A stretch of 64,000 nucleotides of DNA from CAJXVA01 sp963761755 (lineage in GTDB: Bacteria > Myxococcota_A > Polyangia > Nannocystales > Nannocystaceae). This document shows, in pieces, positions 54,318 through 62,933 of the stretch. Location of the stretch: contig CAVXIC010000011.1 of assembly GCA_963761755.1 (NCBI GenBank), forward strand, positions 310,001 to 374,000, read 5' to 3'. The notes below the pieces were generated by a model, which ran no database searches, was not told the origin of the DNA, and saw nothing but the letters and a program-made list of their open reading frames with translations. Positions within the stretch are counted from its first letter, which is position 1, and every line of letters begins with the position of its first letter. Made by a program: the position numbers and the translations under genes.

Positions 54318-55745
54318 GTGTCTGAAGACGACGCAGTGAGTCGAGCGCTGGTCGACGCCGTGGGCGCTGACCACGTTCGAACGGGTGCTGATGACCTGGG
54401 CTACTACGGGACCGACCGGTGCCGCGGAGATTGGTCCGTCCAGCCGCGGATCGTCGTGCTGCCCAAGACGACGGCGCAGGTGCAGAAGATCGTGCACGTC
54501 TGTCGTGATGCGGGCCTGGCGATCGTGCCTTCGGGTGGGCGCACCGGTCTCACCGGAGCCGCAACGGCCACCGGCGGAGAGGTCGTGCTGTCACTCGAGC
54601 GCATGGCGGCCGTGCTCGGCGTCGACGTCGCGGCTCAGACCCTGCGCTGCGAAGCCGGCGCCACGGTCGAGGCGGTGCAGCAGGCCGCCGAGGCGCAGGG
54701 GTTGCTCTACCCGGTCGATTTCGCCGCCAAGGGGAGCGCACAGATCGGCGGCAGCATCGCGACGAATGCCGGCGGCGTGAAGGTCTTGCGCTACGGCTCG
54801 ACGCGGGTGTGGGTGAGCGGTCTGGATGTCGTCGTCGCCAGCGGTGAGCTGCTCCATCTTGGGGGCTCCCTGGTCAAGGACAACACCGGCTACGACCTGC
54901 GGCAGCTGTTCATCGGGGCCGAGGGCACCTTGGGCATCATCGTCGGTGCCACGATGCGGTTGACGACCCCACCGCGTGGGCTGTTGGTGGCCCTGTGTTC
55001 GGTGCCCGACGATGCGCGCGTTCTGTCCCTGTTCAGGCGTGCGCGCCGCGAGCTCCCGCTGCAGGCCTTCGAGTGCTTCGACCAGGGCTGCCTGCAGCAC
55101 GTCCTCGAGCACCGCGGCCTCACCGGCAAGGGTCCGTTCGCCGAGCCGAGCCCGCAGCACGTCTTGATCGAGATCGAGGTTGGTGGGCACGGCGAGAACG
55201 CGGAGGAGCTCGCCCATGACCAGCTCACGCTGTGCCTTGCCGACGCCCAGGACGCCGGCGAGATCGACGATGCCGTGGTGGCCTCGACCCGCGCGCAGGC
55301 CCACGACCTGTGGGAGTACCGCGAGGGGATCAGCGAGTCGCTGCACGCCCACACCCCGCACAAGTCCGACATCGCGCTGCCGGTTTCGGAGGTCACCGCG
55401 TTCCTCGACGTCTGGCGTCCGGCCGTGGCCAAGGCGCTGCCCGACGCGGAGGCGCTGGTGTTCGGCCACGTCGGCGACGGCAACCTGCACCTCAACGTCC
55501 TCAAGCCAGCGGCCCAGAGCGTGGCGTCGTTCGTCGCTCGCGCCAAGGCGTTCGACGAGGAGACCTATGCGCTCGTGCAGCGCTTCGGCGGCAGCGTCTC
55601 GGCCGAGCACGGCATCGGCCTGCTCAAGCGCGATCACCTGCACTTCAGTCGGACGCCGGGCGAGCTCATGATGATGCGCGGAATCAAGGCGGCGCTCGAT
55701 CCCACCGGGATGTTCAATCCCGGCAAGGTGCTGCCACTGACCTGA
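54318..55745 (+). CDS. FAD-linked oxidase, GlcD/D-2-hydroxyacid dehydrogenase type
   Basis: A 475-residue flavoprotein. The FAD_binding_4 (PCMH) domain is in the first half (PSGGRTGLTGAATATGG; IGGSIATNAGGVKVLRYG; GAEGTLGII). The FAD-oxidase C domain is in the second half (GHVGDGNLHLNVL, SAEHGIGLLKRDHL). This is the layout of GlcD, D-lactate and D-2-hydroxyglutarate dehydrogenases. GTG start. It probably oxidises a D-2-hydroxyacid to a 2-oxoacid and passes electrons to the respiratory chain; the substrate is not fixed by sequence. Confidence 0.92.
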   Translation: MSEDDAVSRALVDAVGADHVRTGADDLGYYGTDRCRGDWSVQPRIVVLPKTTAQVQKIVHVCRDAGLAIVPSGGRTGLTGAATATGGEVVLSLERMAAVLGVDVAAQTLRCEAGATVEAVQQAAEAQGLLYPVDFAAKGSAQIGGSIATNAGGVKVLRYGSTRVWVSGLDVVVASGELLHLGGSLVKDNTGYDLRQLFIGAEGTLGIIVGATMRLTTPPRGLLVALCSVPDDARVLSLFRRARRELPLQAFECFDQGCLQHVLEHRGLTGKGPFAEPSPQHVLIEIEVGGHGENAEELAHDQLTLCLADAQDAGEIDDAVVASTRAQAHDLWEYREGISESLHAHTPHKSDIALPVSEVTAFLDVWRPAVAKALPDAEALVFGHVGDGNLHLNVLKPAAQSVASFVARAKAFDEETYALVQRFGGSVSAEHGIGLLKRDHLHFSRTPGELMMMRGIKAALDPTGMFNPGKVLPLT

Positions 55746-55758
55746 TACCCTGCCCGAG

Positions 55759-57237
55759 ATGTTGCGACGCTTCAGGGCTCTTGGGTTCATCGCGGTCGCC
55801 GTTGCGTGTGGTGGAGACGCAGGCTCGACCGGCGACACGATGCCGACGTCGGCAAGCATCACCTCGACGGGGTCGGCGGACAGCAGCACGGGCGAGGGCT
55901 CCTCGGGGGCCCAATCCACCAGTGGCCCGACCGGCGGCCCCAGCACCGAGACGACCTCCGCGTCCTCAGCCGACACCACCTCGGCCGGGGACGACTGCAC
56001 GTTCTGCGACGGTCCCAACGAGCGGTGCGTCGACGGCGTCTGTGAAACGACCTGCCAAGGTCAGATTCCCGACCCCTGCGATCCAGGGCAGGTGTGCGAT
56101 CACATCTCTGGCGAATGCGTGGACTCTGGAGGCGCATGCGTGCTCTGGGGGGACTTCACGCCCTGCGGCGGAAGCCTGTGCGGGCCCGGCTCGGTCTGCG
56201 ATGACCAGGGCGAGTGTCTGCCCTATCCCCCGTGCGCGGGGGTGGCGTGCTCGGACGAAGGCGCGTGCTGGGGAACGTTCTGCTCGTGCGAACGCACCAT
56301 CGACTGCGAGCCACCCTCCGACGAGCTGCTCAACGGGCCGTTCTCCACCGAGATCAGCGACCTCGAGTTTGCCGACGACTGCACGGCGTGGATGGTGACG
56401 CTGCGATCGGGGACCGACTATCTGCGGCGGCTGACGCCTGGCGGCGAGCTGACGCAGTGGGACGGGGTCTCCAACCTCAACATGGGAGAGGTCGCGGTGC
56501 TCAAGGCGCTGACACCACCGCCGGGCAACGCCGTCCCGCTGCCGATCGGGGCGGGCATCGTTCCGCCGCCGCCCGAGCCGGTGAAGGGCATTGGAGAGGT
56601 CGCGCTCACGTACATCTGCTGCTCGACCTGCGGCTGCTTCACGGATCCGCCGCAGGGTGTCGCGCGGCTGGCCGAAGACGACCTCGCCCAGCCCCTGCCG
56701 CTGGTGATTCCCGCGGTGCCGACCGACTCGACGGGTCCCTTTGGCACCGCGAGCGCCGACGCCGGTCCCTTCGGCTTGACGTGGGGGATCGACCGGGTCC
56801 TGTACGTCGGCAACGCCGAGGGCAACGGCAACCTGCATACCGGGGATCTGGAGCTGGAGACGCAGCAGCAGATCTCCATGTTCGAGGACCGCGTCACGGC
56901 TGCCGCGCCGCTGACCGAGGCGCACATCGTGGTCGCAACCCTCGGCGGAGGCGTGTACCGCTACAACGTCGCGACCAACGCCGCGACCGAGGTCGCCATG
57001 CTCGGGGAGGACGTGACCAACCTGGCCTTCGACGCCTTCTCTGGCCTGCTGTACGTCAGTCTGCGCAACCTCGACGTCGTGACGCTCGAGCCCTTCACCG
57101 GCGAGACCGCACCCTTTGCGACCATGGCCGAGCGCGGACGGGTGACGGTGAGCCCCAACGGCCGGCTCTACTACTCCCCGCTGGGGGCGGGCGCGACCGA
57201 GCCGATCTCCTCGTGGGACCTTCCCGACGCGCTGTGA
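55759..57237 (+). CDS. Cys-rich lipoprotein
   Basis: A 492-residue lipoprotein (AVACGGD, cysteine 17) with a Ser/Thr/Gly linker of about 60 residues, an approximately 110-residue Cys-rich segment (many CxxC spacings such as CTFCDGPNERC, CACVLWGDFTPC-like) and a C-terminal beta-propeller-like region with repeated GVYRYNVATN, LLYVSLRNLDVVTL blades. Function unknown; surface binding is likely. The last codons overlap the next small gene by GTGA. It starts 13 bases after the flavoprotein gene. Confidence 0.7.
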   Translation: MLRRFRALGFIAVAVACGGDAGSTGDTMPTSASITSTGSADSSTGEGSSGAQSTSGPTGGPSTETTSASSADTTSAGDDCTFCDGPNERCVDGVCETTCQGQIPDPCDPGQVCDHISGECVDSGGACVLWGDFTPCGGSLCGPGSVCDDQGECLPYPPCAGVACSDEGACWGTFCSCERTIDCEPPSDELLNGPFSTEISDLEFADDCTAWMVTLRSGTDYLRRLTPGGELTQWDGVSNLNMGEVAVLKALTPPPGNAVPLPIGAGIVPPPPEPVKGIGEVALTYICCSTCGCFTDPPQGVARLAEDDLAQPLPLVIPAVPTDSTGPFGTASADAGPFGLTWGIDRVLYVGNAEGNGNLHTGDLELETQQQISMFEDRVTAAAPLTEAHIVVATLGGGVYRYNVATNAATEVAMLGEDVTNLAFDAFSGLLYVSLRNLDVVTLEPFTGETAPFATMAERGRVTVSPNGRLYYSPLGAGATEPISSWDLPDAL

Positions 57238-57452
57238 CCGACCCAGATTCCCAGCACGCCGAGGACCTCGCGCTGGCCCGCGCGTGCGTCGACGGCGACA
57301 CCTTTGGGGAGGCGTTTGGCGCCACGGTCGAGGCGCTGACCGACGAGGCGCGGACGGTGCTGCGCGACCGCTTCGTCGACGCCCAACTCGAGAGCATCTT
57401 CCGCCTGATCCAGAGCAACTTCGACGTCAGCATGCGCCGCCTGCTGGATTGA
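57234..57452 (+). CDS. small ORF, possibly internally deleted sigma-70 factor
   Basis: A 72-residue ORF starting at a GTG that overlaps the preceding stop. The N-terminal half (EDLALARACVDGD...F) resembles the start of the myxobacterial TIGR03001-type sigma-70 factors, and the end (VLRDRFVDAQLESIFRLIQSNFDVSMRRLLD-like helices) resembles the region 4 pattern LRxRFVDGxxxExIxRLYxVxxSTVxRxL. The region 2 centre is missing. It may be a decayed or truncated sigma gene; alternatively it is a small helical protein. The gene is real only if the coupling is meaningful. Confidence 0.45.
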   Translation: MTDPDSQHAEDLALARACVDGDTFGEAFGATVEALTDEARTVLRDRFVDAQLESIFRLIQSNFDVSMRRLLD

Positions 57453-57521
57453 GGGCCACAGTCGGTTCCCGGTTGCGGTCGCGCGGCTGCATGCTGCATC
57501 GTTCGCTCGGTGAGGCCCTGC

Positions 57522-59525
57522 ATGCGAACGCTCGCGACGCGCGTCATGCTGGGCGTGATGGCGGCGGCGGTGTGGACCCACCCACCGCGGGACGTCTACC
57601 GGCTGTTCGACGTCCCGGCCGAAGCCGCGCTGGGAGTGCTGTCCGCCGCGTTCGTCGGGGCCGCGCTGGTGCACCAGCCCCGCACGCGGATCGGACCCAT
57701 CGTCGGCACTGCGGCGGTGGGGTGCTGGGCCGCCTCGGAGCTGTTCGCCTCCGTGGAGCAGCCCCTGCGGGGGCTGTTCGTGGCGCTCGCGGCGGTCGCA
57801 ATCGTCGCCACCCTGTGGGTTTCGGAGCGGATTCGGGCGTACGAGCTCGAACAGCCCAACGAAGCCCGAAGGGTGGTGCTGCTCACCCCGATCGGCATCG
57901 GCCTGGCCTTCGCGGTTCAAGGAGCGGTCGGCGCTGGCGCGGGGTGGGTCGGCGCGCTGTTCGGGCTCGGAGCGCTGTATGCGGTCGTGCCGCTGCTGAT
58001 CCTTCACGGGGTCGGGGCGCGCTCGCGGCTGGATCGGACGTTGTTGTGGGTCGCGGTGGCGCTGAGCATCCTGCCGGTCCTCGAAGGGGTTGTGTCGCTG
58101 CTCGGCATCGACATCGCGTTCTCGACGATCTCCTTGGTGTCTCCGGTCTTGGTCGCGCTCGCCATGCGTCCGCGGACCGTGCTGCCGGCGCCCGAGAAGT
58201 ACGCGTCGCTCGCCGACCTCCTGTTCGCCCGGCCCTCCAGGGTCCTGGTCGTCTCCTTCCTCGGGCTGTGCATCGTGGGGACGGTCGTCTTGCGGCTTCC
58301 AATGTCTTCGACGCAAGGGTTGTCCTGGCTCGACGCTTCATTCACCGCGACGAGCGCTGTGTGCGTGACCGGGTTGATCGTCGTCGACACGCCCCACGCC
58401 TTGACCGGGGTCGGCCAGGCTGCGCTCTTGCTGCTGATTCAGCTCGGTGGCCTGGGCATCATGGCGCTGTCGGCTGCTGCGGTCGCGTTCCTCGGCCGGC
58501 GCCTTCCGGTGTCCTACGAGCGCGCGACCGCCGACATCATCGGGGTCGAGGGGAGCGCCGGCATCCTCCCCACCATCAAGTTGATCCTCGCGACGACCTT
58601 CATCACCGAGGGCATCAGCGCGGTGCTGCTGCTCGCCGGTTTCCTGGCGCGCGGCGAGCCCGTTGCGAGCGCCGCTTGGCGAGCCGTGTTCACTGCGGTC
58701 TCGGCGTTCTGCAACGCCGGGTTCGCGCTGCAGTCCGAGAGCCTGGTCCCCTACGCGGACAGTCCCTACGTCCTGGGCGTCGTCGGGGTCACGGTCGTGA
58801 TCGGAGGGCTCGGGCCGGTCTGCGTCGCCGCGCTGGTTCCGTCTCGACGGTCCAAGCGGTCCCTGCAGGTTCGTCTCATCCTGTGGACGACGGCGGCGCT
58901 GCTGATCATCCCTGCGGGCTTCATCGGGCTGCTGGAGTGGAACGCGACGCTCAGTGACCTGAGCACCGTCGACCGAGTGTTCAACGCCGCGTTTCAGTCG
59001 ATCACCCTTCGGACCGCCGGCTTCAACTCGATCGATCTCGCGGGCGTGCGACCTGCGACGTGGACCATCATGATGGTCACGATGTTCATCGGCGGCAGCC
59101 CCGGCTCGACCGCAGGCGGGGTCAAAACGACGACCTTCGCGATCCTGGCTCTTCTGGTCTTGTCGGTCGTCCGGCGCAGTGGGCAGGTGCACGTGTTCGG
59201 TCGGCGTGTCTCGCAGAACTCGGTTCGACGGGCGACGGCCACGGTCGCAGTGGCGGCGTTTGGGGCGATGGCTGCGCTGCTGGCCATCCTGCTCACCCAG
59301 AACATTCCTCTCGAGGTCGCGATGTTCGAGGTGGTCAGCGCCCTGGCGACGGTGGGACTCTCGACGGGAGGCACCGGGATGCTCGATGATGTCGGCAAGA
59401 TCCTGATCATCCTGTGCATGTTCTCCGGACGCGTGGGATCGCTGACCCTCTTTCTCTTCTTGTCTCGGACCGTTGGCGCTCGCTTCGAGCAGCAGCTCCC
59501 CGAGGAAGCCGTCGCGACCGGGTGA
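57522..59525 (+). CDS. potassium transporter KtrB/TrkH family with N-terminal membrane extension
   Basis: A 667-residue membrane protein. The C-terminal 430 residues are a TrkH/KtrB K+ channel with four pore loops, seen as SAVCVTGLIVV, SAFCNAGFA, ITLRTAGFNS and LATVGLSTGG, each with the selectivity glycine. The N-terminal 210 residues add about six membrane segments of unknown fold, unusual for KtrB. ATG at 57522 chosen over the GTG at 57510. It is followed 24 bases later by the RCK-type KtrA gene, which gates it. Probably takes up K+ (with Na+ or H+). Confidence 0.9.
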   Translation: MRTLATRVMLGVMAAAVWTHPPRDVYRLFDVPAEAALGVLSAAFVGAALVHQPRTRIGPIVGTAAVGCWAASELFASVEQPLRGLFVALAAVAIVATLWVSERIRAYELEQPNEARRVVLLTPIGIGLAFAVQGAVGAGAGWVGALFGLGALYAVVPLLILHGVGARSRLDRTLLWVAVALSILPVLEGVVSLLGIDIAFSTISLVSPVLVALAMRPRTVLPAPEKYASLADLLFARPSRVLVVSFLGLCIVGTVVLRLPMSSTQGLSWLDASFTATSAVCVTGLIVVDTPHALTGVGQAALLLLIQLGGLGIMALSAAAVAFLGRRLPVSYERATADIIGVEGSAGILPTIKLILATTFITEGISAVLLLAGFLARGEPVASAAWRAVFTAVSAFCNAGFALQSESLVPYADSPYVLGVVGVTVVIGGLGPVCVAALVPSRRSKRSLQVRLILWTTAALLIIPAGFIGLLEWNATLSDLSTVDRVFNAAFQSITLRTAGFNSIDLAGVRPATWTIMMVTMFIGGSPGSTAGGVKTTTFAILALLVLSVVRRSGQVHVFGRRVSQNSVRRATATVAVAAFGAMAALLAILLTQNIPLEVAMFEVVSALATVGLSTGGTGMLDDVGKILIILCMFSGRVGSLTLFLFLSRTVGARFEQQLPEEAVATG

Positions 59526-59549
59526 CGGCCGTCTCACCAGGATTCGACC

Positions 59550-60215
59550 ATGCCAAAGCAGTCACTCGTCATTGGACTCGGACAGTTCGGAATGTCTCTC
59601 GCTCGCGCCCTGGCGGCTCAAGGGAGTGAAGTCCTCGCGATCGACACCGACGAGAACCGTGTCCGAGCCGTCCTGCCTCACGTCGCCGACGCCATCGTGA
59701 TGGACGGAGCGGACGAGGAGGGGCTGCGCTCGCTCTCGCCGCAGCAGCGGGAGGTCTGCGTGTGCGCGCTCGGAGAGAGCAACCGTGAGGGCAGCATCAT
59801 GATCACCGCGATGCTGCGCCAGATGGACGCTGAGCGCGTGGTCGCCCGAGCGACCGATGATCTGCATGCGCGGGTGCTGCGGATGGTCGGTGCGCACGAA
59901 GTCGTCCGCCCCGAGCGGGACTACGGCGAGCGGCTGGCCATGCGTCTGGTCTGGCGAGGCGTGCTTCGGGTCCTGCCCCTGGACGGAGTTCTCATGTTGA
60001 CCGAACTCACCGCCCCCGAGCCGTTCTGGGGGCGGTCGCTGGCCGAGCTGCGCTTGCCCGAGCGCTACAACGCCATCGTGGCCTCGGTGCGCGGCGCGGA
60101 CGCGGGCCCGGAGGAAGCGGCGTTGCCGGACCCGACCGCCACGATCGAGCGCGGTGACGTGTTGACCGTCGTCTCCTCCGAGCAGGATGCGCGCAAGATC
60201 TCGGAGCTTGGCTGA
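59550..60215 (+). CDS. potassium uptake regulator KtrA/TrkA (RCK domain)
   Basis: A 221-residue cytoplasmic protein with an RCK_N nucleotide-binding domain (LVIGLGQFGMSLARALA, Rossmann GxGxFG, and acidic ID at strand 2) and a TrkA_C domain (FWGRSLAELRLPERYNAIVAS; GDVLTVVSS). Such proteins form an octameric ring under KtrB and bind ATP/ADP or NAD. It lies 24 bases after the KtrB gene. It is followed with one-base overlap by a HAMP-type membrane protein. Confidence 0.93.
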   Translation: MPKQSLVIGLGQFGMSLARALAAQGSEVLAIDTDENRVRAVLPHVADAIVMDGADEEGLRSLSPQQREVCVCALGESNREGSIMITAMLRQMDAERVVARATDDLHARVLRMVGAHEVVRPERDYGERLAMRLVWRGVLRVLPLDGVLMLTELTAPEPFWGRSLAELRLPERYNAIVASVRGADAGPEEAALPDPTATIERGDVLTVVSSEQDARKISELG

Positions 60216-61117
60216 TGGACGTTCGAAGAGAGACTCGGTTGGGACTGTCGGTCCTGCTCGTCGTCGAGATCCTGCTGTGCATGCTGTCGATCTCGCTGCT
60301 GACCCGGATGGGTCCCGCGATCGAGCGCATCCTCGAAGAGAACGTCTACAGCGTCGAGGCCGTAGAAGAGATGATCTCGATCATGGCCCTGGCGGACGGG
60401 GAGGACGGGGAGGTCCCTGAGGCGTTCGAGGCGGCACATGGGCGGATCCGGGACAACGTGACGGAGGCCGCAGAGAAGCCGCTCGTCGAGCAAATCGACC
60501 AGGACACGGTGGCCGCGTTTGCGGGGGATGCCGCTGCACGCGCCCGGGTCGTGGCCTCGCTCCGGGAGCTCGGAGACGTCAACCGGCTCTCGATGCGCGT
60601 CGCCGATGACCGGGCCCAGCGCCTGGGGCAGACCGGTGCTTGGGCGGCGGTGTTGCTCGGCGCGTCCTCGCTCGCGGTCGGAATCTTGGTGTATCGGCGG
60701 CTGCGGCTGCGGCTCGAGCTTCCGCTGGAGGACATCCGCCGGACGCTGCGAGCGGTTCGCAACGGGAATCGCCACGCGCGATGTGGCTCGGTCGATGGGC
60801 CGGCGGAGCTCGAGCAGATCGCCGAAGACATCGACTGGATGCTCGATCACAGCCGCGGCGTCGGGCGACCCGAGCGCGGCCAGGCCTCTGCCGCGAGTCG
60901 GGACGCGGCGCTGCGTCGGGCATTGGACTGGATGGGCCGGCGCCACGGCGACACGGTTCTGCTGCTGGACGCCAACGCGAAGCTCGTCTTCGGAGACTTG
61001 GAAGACTTCCAGGACCACGAGGAACACGCGGAGGCCTGGCAGCGAGAAGCGCTCGCGGGGACGTCGCTCACGCTGGCGTACCGGACGCGTCGTCACGCCG
61101 AGGACGCGCCCGCCTGA
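60215..61117 (+). CDS. two-segment membrane protein with HAMP-like region
   Basis: A 300-residue protein with membrane segments at about residues 10-30 and 145-165, enclosing a helical extracytoplasmic domain. A HAMP-like region follows (RRLRLRLELPLEDIRRTLRAVRNGN, with ELEQIAEDIDWML), then a C-terminal domain of about 70 residues with PAS-like spacing (GDTVLLLDANAKLVFGDLEDFQ). No kinase or methyl-accepting domain follows, so it is a sensor-like protein lacking an obvious output. It overlaps the KtrA gene by one base, suggesting a role in potassium or turgor sensing. Confidence 0.65.
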   Translation: MDVRRETRLGLSVLLVVEILLCMLSISLLTRMGPAIERILEENVYSVEAVEEMISIMALADGEDGEVPEAFEAAHGRIRDNVTEAAEKPLVEQIDQDTVAAFAGDAAARARVVASLRELGDVNRLSMRVADDRAQRLGQTGAWAAVLLGASSLAVGILVYRRLRLRLELPLEDIRRTLRAVRNGNRHARCGSVDGPAELEQIAEDIDWMLDHSRGVGRPERGQASAASRDAALRRALDWMGRRHGDTVLLLDANAKLVFGDLEDFQDHEEHAEAWQREALAGTSLTLAYRTRRHAEDAPA

Positions 61118-61150
61118 TCGCCCGCACGCCGCGGACCGCAGCCCGACGGT

Positions 61151-62083
61151 TCAGGGGAGGATCTCGGGTGCGGCGAAGTGCCAACGCAGCGCGCGCGACA
61201 CGGTGCGGAGGACCATGTGCCCCCGCACGCTGCCTCCGCGCCTGTTGAGGCGAGGGCTGCACACCGCGATGCCGCCGCGCCCGGGGGCGACGCCGATGAT
61301 CACCCCTGACACGCCGCTCTTCGCCGGAAGTCCGGTCTCCATCAGGTACGTCCCGGACTCGTCGTACATCCCGCAGCTCGCCATCAATGCCACGACCCGG
61401 GTGGCAGCGTCGGTGTTCAGTACCCGCTCGCCGGTGGCGGTCACCCCCCCGCGCGCCAGCACGCAGCCCAGGTGCGCCGCTTCGACGACGCTGGCCTGCA
61501 GGGAGCACAGCGCGAAGTAGGCCTGCAGCGCGTCGTCGACCGAACTCTCCAGCACGCCGTTGGCCTTGAGCAGGAACGCGATGGAGCGGTTGCGGTCGCC
61601 CGTGCGTGCCTCGGAGGCCTGGACCCGCGAGTTGACCGACAGTCGCGCCCCGCACAGTCGGGCCGCCCATGTCTCGATCCACCCGATCCGCTCCTCGATC
61701 GGACCCTCCAGCAGGCTGCACAGCGCGATGGCGCCGGCGTTGACCATGGGGTTGGCGGGCTGCGGTCCGCGGGAGTCCAAGCGCGCGATGGAGGAGAAGC
61801 TCTCCCCCGACGGCTCGGACCCCACGACCTCGAAGACGCGCTCAGGCCCGAACTCCTGCAGGGCGCCGGCCAGGACGATCAGCTTCGCCGCGCTCTGCAG
61901 GGTGAAGGCGTGGGTGGAGGGGTCGCCGGCGACGACCGTGGTCCCGTCCATGAGCACGATGGCCGCGCTCGTGCGCTCGGGGTCGACGCCGCCGAGCTCG
62001 GGAATGTACGTCGCGACGTCGCCTTCGGAACACGACAGGGCGTCGCGGACCGCCGAGATGAGTACGGATTCGGGGTCGGGCAT
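61151..62083 (-). CDS. glsA: glutaminase A
   Basis: A 310-residue enzyme that hydrolyses L-glutamine to glutamate and ammonia. The beta-lactamase-like fold is shown by the nucleophile motif in FTLQSAAK (Ser-x-x-Lys), NPMVNAGAIALCSLL, the Tyr region YFALCSLQ and the late GVSGVIIGVAPGRGGIAV. The usual QSISK is replaced by QSAAK, but Ser and Lys are retained. Length equals typical bacterial glutaminases. It is convergent with the HAMP-type protein gene (33-base gap). Confidence 0.92.
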   Translation of the reverse strand: MPDPESVLISAVRDALSCSEGDVATYIPELGGVDPERTSAAIVLMDGTTVVAGDPSTHAFTLQSAAKLIVLAGALQEFGPERVFEVVGSEPSGESFSSIARLDSRGPQPANPMVNAGAIALCSLLEGPIEERIGWIETWAARLCGARLSVNSRVQASEARTGDRNRSIAFLLKANGVLESSVDDALQAYFALCSLQASVVEAAHLGCVLARGGVTATGERVLNTDAATRVVALMASCGMYDESGTYLMETGLPAKSGVSGVIIGVAPGRGGIAVCSPRLNRRGGSVRGHMVLRTVSRALRWHFAAPEILP

Positions 62084-62192
62084 CCAGCGGCGCTTCTACC
62101 AGAAAGGCGTCACGCAGCGGAGGTGGGCGGAGCTGGACTTCGGGCTCGCGACGAAGACGGACGCGCCATCGTCCCGGATCGCGGCGCTCGAC

Positions 62193-62921
62193 TCAGCCGG
62201 CTGAGTCCTCGGCGGGAGCGCTGTTGGCCCGGACGCGGGTCTTCTGCGACTGGGTCAGTGGATCGTTGAGGATGAACTCGACCTTGGAGCTCTCCCAGCT
62301 GCCACCGACGCTGGAGACCTGAACGCGGTACTGCTGGCCGTGGACGAGGAGGCGCGCGGCGGCGTTGAACCAGGTCCACACCCAGATGCCCTCCTGGGGA
62401 GCGGTCTGCTTGGGGTCGCCGATCAGCACGACGCCGAGCTTCTCCAGCGCGGCCTTGGGGTCGAAGTCGCCTTCGCCCGGAATGCCCTCGAAGGTGATCC
62501 CCGTGGAGATGCCGTCTTCGTAGGTGACCGTGATCGCGTCGTAGGTGCTCGTCGGGTCGGTGTATCGCTGCATGGCGTACGCGCACTCGAACCAGGTGCG
62601 CTCGGGCAGGAAGCGCACGCAGGACTGGCGGACCATGCCCTTGCCCGTCGGTTCGCCGAGCTTGGGCTGCACCTCGTCCGGACTCTTGCCCAACATGTCG
62701 GGCAGCGGGAACTTCACGTCCGTGGAGACCGTCGCGATGGGAGGTGCACTCGGGGTCGGTGCTGCGGCGGGGGTGGGCTTGGGCTGCGCGTCCGGGCCTG
62801 GCGCCGGCACGGCCTTGTGAACCGCTGCGTCGGGCGTTGCGGTCGGGTCTTGCGGCGCCGTGTCGGGGGCGTCGCTGGGGCACGCGGTGAGCAGCAGGGC
62901 GGAGACCAGCGTCGAGCGCAT
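62193..62921 (-). CDS. lipoprotein of unknown function
   Basis: A 242-residue lipoprotein (LLLTAC, cysteine 14) with a Pro/Ala-rich linker (about residues 15-65) and a C-terminal domain of about 170 residues. That domain starts PLPDMLGKSPDEVQPKLGEPTG, a segment like SmpA/BamE or similar LGxxxxxVxxxLGxP folds, then continues with strands. I would not assign function. It sits 109 bases upstream of the glutaminase gene on the same strand, and 12 bases after the end of the truncated surface protein at the window edge. Confidence 0.65.
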   Translation of the reverse strand: MRSTLVSALLLTACPSDAPDTAPQDPTATPDAAVHKAVPAPGPDAQPKPTPAAAPTPSAPPIATVSTDVKFPLPDMLGKSPDEVQPKLGEPTGKGMVRQSCVRFLPERTWFECAYAMQRYTDPTSTYDAITVTYEDGISTGITFEGIPGEGDFDPKAALEKLGVVLIGDPKQTAPQEGIWVWTWFNAAARLLVHGQQYRVQVSSVGGSWESSKVEFILNDPLTQSQKTRVRANSAPAEDSAG

Positions 62922-62933
62922 CGGCGGACGATA

